A DNA stretch of 64,000 nt from Physcia stellaris (lineage: Eukaryota; Ascomycota; Lecanoromycetes; Caliciales; Physciaceae): assembly GCA_018902385.1 (NCBI GenBank), contig JABSSW010000027.1:310001-374000 (forward strand), given 5' to 3'. Made by a program: the position numbers and the translations under genes. How positions within the stretch are numbered: the stretch's first letter is position 1; the number at the start of each line of letters is the position of its first letter. Under the pieces are notes generated by a model, which saw only the letters and a list, made by a program, of their open reading frames with translations, ran no database searches and was not told where the DNA came from. Below, piece after piece: positions 58,691 through 64,000 of the stretch.

Positions 58691-59018
58691 TGATGTTTTT
58701 GTTTCAATGTCCAAAAAGCAAGAGTTTTTTATTCATCGCCGCCAGCACAGGCTTGCCTCGATCTTCTTGCCTCGATCTTGAAGCCTTCTGGGATACTGGA
58801 GAAGTATGCTAATTTGATGGACTGCGTGGACACGACCTGCAGTTATATCTCCGTTAGCTCCGGAGTTAACCAAGGCGTTAAGCATCCTCGGGCATCACAT
58901 ATCCACCTCAGTGCTCTCGGTCACACATCAAAATGTTCAGCTGTGCCAGATGAGCATGTCGTGAGCCATCTGTGGCTTATTGATCCTACCAGAAAAGCCC
59001 ATTAAATATGCCGTGGAC
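58691..59018. promoter_or_regulatory. Divergent intergenic region VPS16 / chelatase-like gene
   Basis: 328 bp between start codons of head-to-head genes, which must share this space for their promoters. A tandem CTTGCCTCGATCTT repeat occurs near 58752-58780. Confidence 0.4.
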
Positions 59019-60650
59019 ATGACCACAGACGCAATTATGGAGCCGAATGGCCTGGTAGCAAAAATACAAGGACTCACAGACCTTGAACTGGCACTTCTCT
59101 TGAGTCTAGTGGCTGGTCAGCATTGTCTGATTGAAACAGAGTCTGAAGCTCTTGAGCTGGCCTGTCAGGAATTACAGCTTGTGAGACTTGTCGTGGGTCA
59201 ATTCGCTGTTGCTGAATACTGTGGTAGATCGCTTCTAACGTCTATGGACTCTCATACACTGTGGCTCACTGCTCCGAGACTATGACCATACAGGACCTTG
59301 GTAATGAGGTCTTGATCCAAAACCAACAAGTCTCAAGCGAGAACGAGAATCGGTGCGGAAAGACTGGTCCAAGCCGAAGCAAGGTTCGTTCCTATTGATT
59401 TCCGCTTTTCAATCATAGTCATACCTCTTCGTTGTATCGTGTAATCTGCTTCTGCCTTGCAAACAGAGTATATACGGAGGACGTTTTCTTCAGCTGATGT
59501 CCATTACCCGAGAGGTTATCCTCTTAAACTAGAAACCGCTCATTTTGTGTTTTGTTATGGAAAGCGCCAGCTTGGGGCCTCCAAGGGACGTTCTTTTGGC
59601 TGAGACTAATATATGCTCGGGTGGCTATACCGGTGGAATACCTATTCAAGGCCCAGTGACAATATAGCATGCTCATTATTCTCTCTCCGCTTTATGCTTT
59701 GTCACCGTGGCCAAGGTCTCGTGGGTACTGATAATACAACGATTTAGAATCATCCAACAGATTCGGCATTCCCGGATGATAACCTTGGGTTTCCTAATAT
59801 TATCATCGTCCAAGACCTTAATCTAGCGATTCCTGAGATCCAAATTCAAGTGCTTGAGGTCAGTCTACTGCCTATTGGTTCGGGGGGTGTGTGCTTATTC
59901 TGGTAGCTGATACGGTCACGTCGGATAATCACGCATTCCGCCGTCCACACAGCACCTAAAACTTTTGTTGTCGTAGTGCTGGTTTCTAGCTCAGAGCCCC
60001 GGTTGAATGAGCATCTCGTAATACCTCTAGGGTTTAATTATATCTTTAGAGCTAACTTTGCAAGAACGACCATTTGTTTATCTCTCATTACCACGACCCT
60101 GAAGACGGCTTTAATAATCTTGAAGAAGGTTCAGAGTGGATCGATGATGATAGAGCTTCGTTGGACTCGGTCGTCCGCCGATCTATTGCTCAAAGTGAGC
60201 ATCGAGTAGCTCTTTTCGCACAAGAGGTAGATCCAGATCTGTACCAGTGTCAATTAATCTGCTGACACAGACGAGGACGTGCGTTCATTGGCGGAGCTGA
60301 GTAAGAAGGTTACGGTCACGGCGGAAATGAAAGCATACCTCCAGAACATCGTGACATTTCTCCGTCTCCACCGCGCAGTTGGTGGGGGCATCTCGCCACG
60401 CGCGACAGACCACTTTGATATCCTCGTTCGATCTCTTGCTCCTCTACATGGTCTTGATTTTGTAACCCCGTCCTTGGTAAGCCTGGCAGCGAAAAAGATA
60501 TATACTCACAGGATCAGCATCTGCACGCCTGAGAACGAGAGAAGCATGCAGTATGGAAGCGAATTGAAGGTAGTATCCGCACTACTAGAGGATATAACTG
60601 CCGCAGACGTGATAGAAGACGTTCTCGAAGCTGTTGAGGCTCCACTGTAG
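59019..60650 (+). CDS. Fungal magnesium-chelatase/MoxR-like protein
   Basis: An uncharacterised fungal family related to the AAA+ subunit of magnesium chelatase. Supported exons: 59019-59180, 59228 to about 59383, 59761-59858, 59907-60017, 60065-60194, 60271-60650; the piece between about 59384 and 59760 is unresolved (one frame reads YIRRTFSSADVHYPRGYP near 59468-59521). Family segments: LTDLELALLLSLVAGQHCLIE, NVYGLSYTVAHCSETMTIQDLGNEVL, IQIQVLE, THSAVHTAPKTFVVV, NDHLFISHYHDPEDG, EYLQNIV-like KAYLQNIVTFLRLHRAVGGG and PRATDHFDILVRSLAPLHGLD. No Walker A (GxxGxGK) is visible; family members appear to lack it. A GTGAGC donor at 60195 explains an apparent frame break. Fungi have no chlorophyll; its role is unknown. 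Confidence 0.75.
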
Positions 60651-61336
60651 AGATTTGGCGGGTCGAAGAAAAGCATTGGGCACGCTGTCTTGGATGTCTC
60701 CAGATCAACAATAAAAAGTTCCAAAACTCGGTTCCTCTTGGACCCAAGGCACAAACAGCGATGAGTCAATACAAGCTAGGTTTGTGTTTCCGGAAACAAG
60801 AAGAAATAGCTAAAACTGTGATCATTGTTCCCAGCTCTTTCATAGGCTCAGTCATTACAGCAATTTAGAGCCAAAAAGCCAGCATGGCATAATCTGCCTG
60901 GTCTAGAAGTCTGGAAACAATCTTTCTCATCTTAGAAATGTCTAAGGGATAGCCAGCTACTTTCTGGTATCATGGGTACCTTGACAAAGCAGCCTTGCAT
61001 GATTTTGGCATTTACGCATGACTATTCAAAACCCCAAAAGAATTGACGATTTACATCTACCCAATCAATCTCTCTTTGGGAGTCCAAATGCAATAGTCTT
61101 CTCCCACATTGGTTGTCGTGAATAGTCTACATTACATGCCACGACTGAACACCACTCATTGCAAAATGGTATATGCTGGCCAAAGAGATTCACATGTGTG
61201 GCATGGGATGGATATCACTCATCGCGTGGCAACCATGGCTGTAAGGTTCGTTGTTCACTTCTTAATCTGGCTCTTTCCATAAGTTCTCTAACTTAGATCA
61301 AGTTTTAGAGCCGTGAATCCAGAATACATCTACAGT
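60651..61336. other. Intergenic
   Basis: 686 bp between two plus-strand genes. It holds a 3' end and a promoter. No other feature seen. Confidence 0.45.
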
Positions 61337-62009
61337 ATGCCTTCAACAAAGCCACGTGAGTACTCCACAACCTCTCAGAAGCCGCTGTACTATTGACGAT
61401 AGATGAAGTCGCTAACGCAGTCATACGCGGCAAACCACAGGCGCAAAGAAGACTGTGATTTCTCCTAAACATGAAGACGGAGTTGTCCGGTATCAGAAAG
61501 GCTACCTAGTCTATCGCTACACCGATCTCGAGATCAATCCTCGTCCTCGAGCAGCAGCGTTCCGTCGACTCCCTCCACCCTACCTATCGAATCAAGACAA
61601 GCAACACTGGACTCACTGGTATCAAGGTATGCAACATCTCCATTCCAGCAAAGTATCGCAGTCGTTCAGCCTCTGATGATGTGTAAGCAGAGTTGGCAAC
61701 GCTTCGCCCTGAGTTGAAGCACCCTCTTCGCGCGTACGTGCACTTGCCCAATCTTACTGATCTCGGCACGCACTACTGATCATACCTCAAAGGACATACA
61801 CAGCTCGAAAAAATCTCTGGGCGCTCTGGGAGAAATCAAGAGAAGAGCGCCGGAGATCTGGAAAACGCGATCCTACCCGTAGCTATGACGGCCCTTTGTT
61901 GTACGTTCGGGATGGTGGAATATTCGATGAGGATGGCTTTGAGTGGGAGTTCGTGGCGCAGGACGGGAAGGACCAACATTCCCCATCAATGAAACCTGAT
62001 ACGCGGTAG
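61337..62009 (+). CDS. Protein of unknown function (154 residues, four exons)
   Basis: Exons 61337-61355, 61441-61626, 61691-61733 and 61793-62009, with phases 1, 1 and 2 closing exactly; the short first exon (19 nt) starts MPSTKPRAKK. The protein is basic with DGVVRYQKGYLVYRYTDLE, PRPRAAAFRRLPPPYLSN, YQELATLRPELKHPLRAY, ARKNLWALWEKSREERR and GGIFDEDGFEWEFV. The consistent splicing and aromatic-rich composition support a real gene. I do not recognise the family; it may be a small nuclear or mitochondrial fungal protein. Confidence 0.6.
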
Positions 62010-62987
62010 CTTATCTTTTGGGAGCTAGCTACTCACCTTGAGTCGAGCTGGGCGTCATAAAGCTGGGAAGATAGGGGTTCTCGGGATGTTTGGAGATGTT
62101 TTATCATGCATGCATGCCTTTTTGTATGTTACTTCGTGGAATCATGCCTGGACCAGTCCATTAGTAATAGATACGCATTCTAGGCTTCCAAGCAGCGAGT
62201 GGTTTTAAGATTCACATCGAAGCAATGATAAACAGCTTAGCATGCAATCCTAAGCATTAATGATCATATGCTTGTCACTGGCATATATGACACGAAGATG
62301 GAAAGATAAGATCACCTGTTGCTATGCCCAACATCCTCCCCTTTGATCTCTATCCTTGGTAAGGAGAGCTCCTCCTAGTTACCGCTAATCCGCCTCTCTG
62401 TTATCAATAGCATGTCGATCAAAGGGTAGAATCCCGGTGCCTTTAGGACGAGCCGTCAGGTACGTGTTATCAATACTTCTGGCATAATCAACTTGAATGG
62501 AATTTACTCCTCTTCGTCCTTCCCCTTCCAGTAGTCCCTTTCAACCATGGCCAACCCGGTTGTTTCTGGGTTGGTTCGGTCTACCAACAGATGGACACTT
62601 TCACTTAATTTCCCAGTAAATGGTTGAAATCTGGTCTTAAGTTACTTCCGCTGGAAGGGAGGAAATTAAAGGATGATCACCTTTCTTTGGAACAATCGGT
62701 GTGAAAGCGGTTTTCTATTCTGGTTCCATGAATAGAAAGCTAACGGGTTGTTCGGACATTGAATCCTCAGCAAATATCTTTGTTAGAGAGTTAGGAGATA
62801 GGTTAAATCAGCTGTGATCTATCTCTTTTTGGAAGTCGTGTGGAACTGTGACATTTTGTGGACATCTAGAGCCATTACCCAAGAGGGTTCGCATCCATTC
62901 GCAGCTAGCATATCCTTCCTCCATCGTGCCTGTTTCTGGATCTCGTTCTACAGCACTTAATTTTCGATTCAACCCCAAGATCGCAGA
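62010..62987. other. Intergenic
   Basis: 978 bp. Short frames only; AT-rich with inverted ATGCATGC near 62107-62116. No gene or repeat family identified. Confidence 0.45.
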
Positions 62988-63477
62988 ATGGCAGCTGACA
63001 AGATTAGCCAAAGCCTCGCTAAGATCGAGGATAGACCCTGGAGAAGCTCGGCTTACAAGAACACGATGAATGGACTATATCAATCAAGAGTAAGCGTACA
63101 TTCCCTCTACCCCATATCCCCAGCAAAGCCCAGGAAGGAAATTACTAATATACCTTACCTAGAGTGATCAGCAACCGAAGCGCGAACCGACCTCGTCTAC
63201 CCAAATCCGCGCTCCAAGCCTGATGTGTATACTACCGCAGCATCAGCAACTCAGCTCCTTGTTTACCGGAGCGATCTCTCCGCTGACGAGAAGCTCCCGA
63301 GCAGCTTGTCTAACAACGGCGACCCTCTCATGTGTCTGTTCGCAGGATCTAGGTTGCGTATAGGGGGCCAAGAAAAGACTTCGGTATGGAACGACAAGGT
63401 AACGTCTGAATTTTACTAATGGCGGAAAGAGGCCGATGAGACTAGGGCGGCACAGACTGCGCGTAGGGCTGCGAGGT
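62988..63477 (+). CDS. Possible small gene, uncertain structure
   Basis: Two coding-looking pieces: 62988-63089 (MAADKISQSLAKIEDRPWRS..) ending at a good GTAAGC donor, and about 63182-63396, read as ARTDLVYPNPRSKPDVYTT.., through LSADEKLPSSLSNNGDPLMC, to WNDK. An acceptor at 63164-63172 fits only if the reading phase is shifted by one. A third short piece ending in ETRAAQTARRAAR may follow a 33-nt gap. Either one more base is missing in this assembly, or it is not a working gene. Family unknown. Confidence 0.3.
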
Positions 63478-64000
63478 GAAGGCTAAGAGAAATGCTGCTG
63501 CCGCTAGCATTGTAAAGGTAGCTGATGCGGAGGGGGATGATGGTGGCGACGAGTGGACTCAGTGGAGTGAGGCGAGGGCAGTGGGCTGAGGAGTGGCGAG
63601 GCAAGATTGGAATGCTGAAGAGAGAAGTTGCACCGTTGGCGATGTGATGACCGGGAGTTAAATTTGGGGGTCCCAGGACATTGAGAAGCGAACCGGGCAG
63701 CGAGCTGTGAGGAGAATTTGCTCTTCCTGTAGTTCTTTGCCTTTGCAGCATTGATTTGATAACAGCAAAGCCATTAAGCTAGCCCCTGCAACTCAAAGTC
63801 TAAGATTTCCAGAGCATGACATCTTCTCTACATGTCCTGTTCCTGACAATATTCGCTCGTCCTGCTTCGTCCGACATTGTACGGTGTCGTACGAGATGTC
63901 GTGGGTTTACGAAAGAATGAAATCCACGGTTTGCGCCTATGGAGCTTGAGTTCGTGGCACCTACAGAATCAGGAGGAAACACATGGCTTGTATTGAGCTA
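63478..64000. other. Right edge, no supported gene
   Basis: About 520 bp to the window end. A minus-strand frame at 63416-63751 overlaps the doubtful gene and has low-complexity composition. No supported feature. Confidence 0.4.

Noticed and set aside
1-64000. Transposon, CRISPR, rRNA, tRNA or biosynthetic cluster
   Set aside because: No terminal repeats, integrase/transposase/reverse transcriptase frames, spaced repeats, tRNA B-box-like arms with acceptor pairing, or PKS/NRPS/terpene genes were seen. This was judged by eye; a tRNAscan and repeat search would be decisive.

Overview
This is nuclear DNA of a filamentous ascomycete fungus (Pezizomycotina). Genes lie on both strands and most are split by short GT-AG introns of about 47-160 nt, with CTGAC/CTAAC-like branch points near the acceptors. 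Several products are typical of filamentous fungi: the pH-sensing protein PalH, a FluG-type protein, a short Unc104-like kinesin of the NcKin3 kind and the Elg1 clamp unloader. The class within Pezizomycotina cannot be settled from the sequence alone. Exon joins below were worked out by hand from splice signals, reading phase and family conservation; no alignment program was run.

Left part (1-10.5 kb): the 3' part of a mitochondrial glutamyl-tRNA synthetase (+, with a frameshift); COP9 signalosome subunit 5 (-); the microtubule bundler Ase1/PRC1 (+); an Irs4-type EH-domain protein (-); and a secreted amidase-signature enzyme (-) that contains a GC-AG intron.

Middle left (10.5-31.2 kb): a FluG-like gene (amidohydrolase plus glutamine-synthetase-like domain) so damaged that it must be a pseudogene; about 2.3 kb with no convincing gene; two fungal proteins of unknown function (one of them weak); a 6-phosphogluconate dehydrogenase paralogue with a 15-nt microexon and a one-base disruption; DNA ligase IV; PalH; and a Bor1/anion-exchanger-type transporter.

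Middle right (31.5-50 kb): an F-box/leucine-rich-repeat-like protein, a membrane-anchored GH127/DUF1680 glycosidase-like protein, a Lag1-type ceramide synthase, a Vps38/UVRAG-type protein, mitoribosomal protein mL67, the ribosome-biogenesis factor Utp8 and Elg1.

Right part (50-64 kb): three weakly supported lineage-specific genes (two may be secreted), the NcKin3-like kinesin, Vps16, a fungal magnesium-chelatase/MoxR-like protein with no visible Walker A, a four-exon gene for a 154-residue protein of unknown function, and a doubtful gene at the edge.

Most genes are housekeeping genes arranged without operon logic. Several pairs are divergent across 240-550 bp (CSN5/ASE1, LIG4/palH, BOR1/F-box, VPS38/mL67, UTP8/ELG1, VPS16/chelatase-like) and probably share promoter regions. 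I see no secondary-metabolite cluster, intact transposon, CRISPR array, rRNA or convincing tRNA. The points most worth checking are the FluG pseudogene, the single-base disruptions in two otherwise good genes, the unusual splice structures and the PIP-box arrangement in Elg1. I did not find a clearly new biological system.
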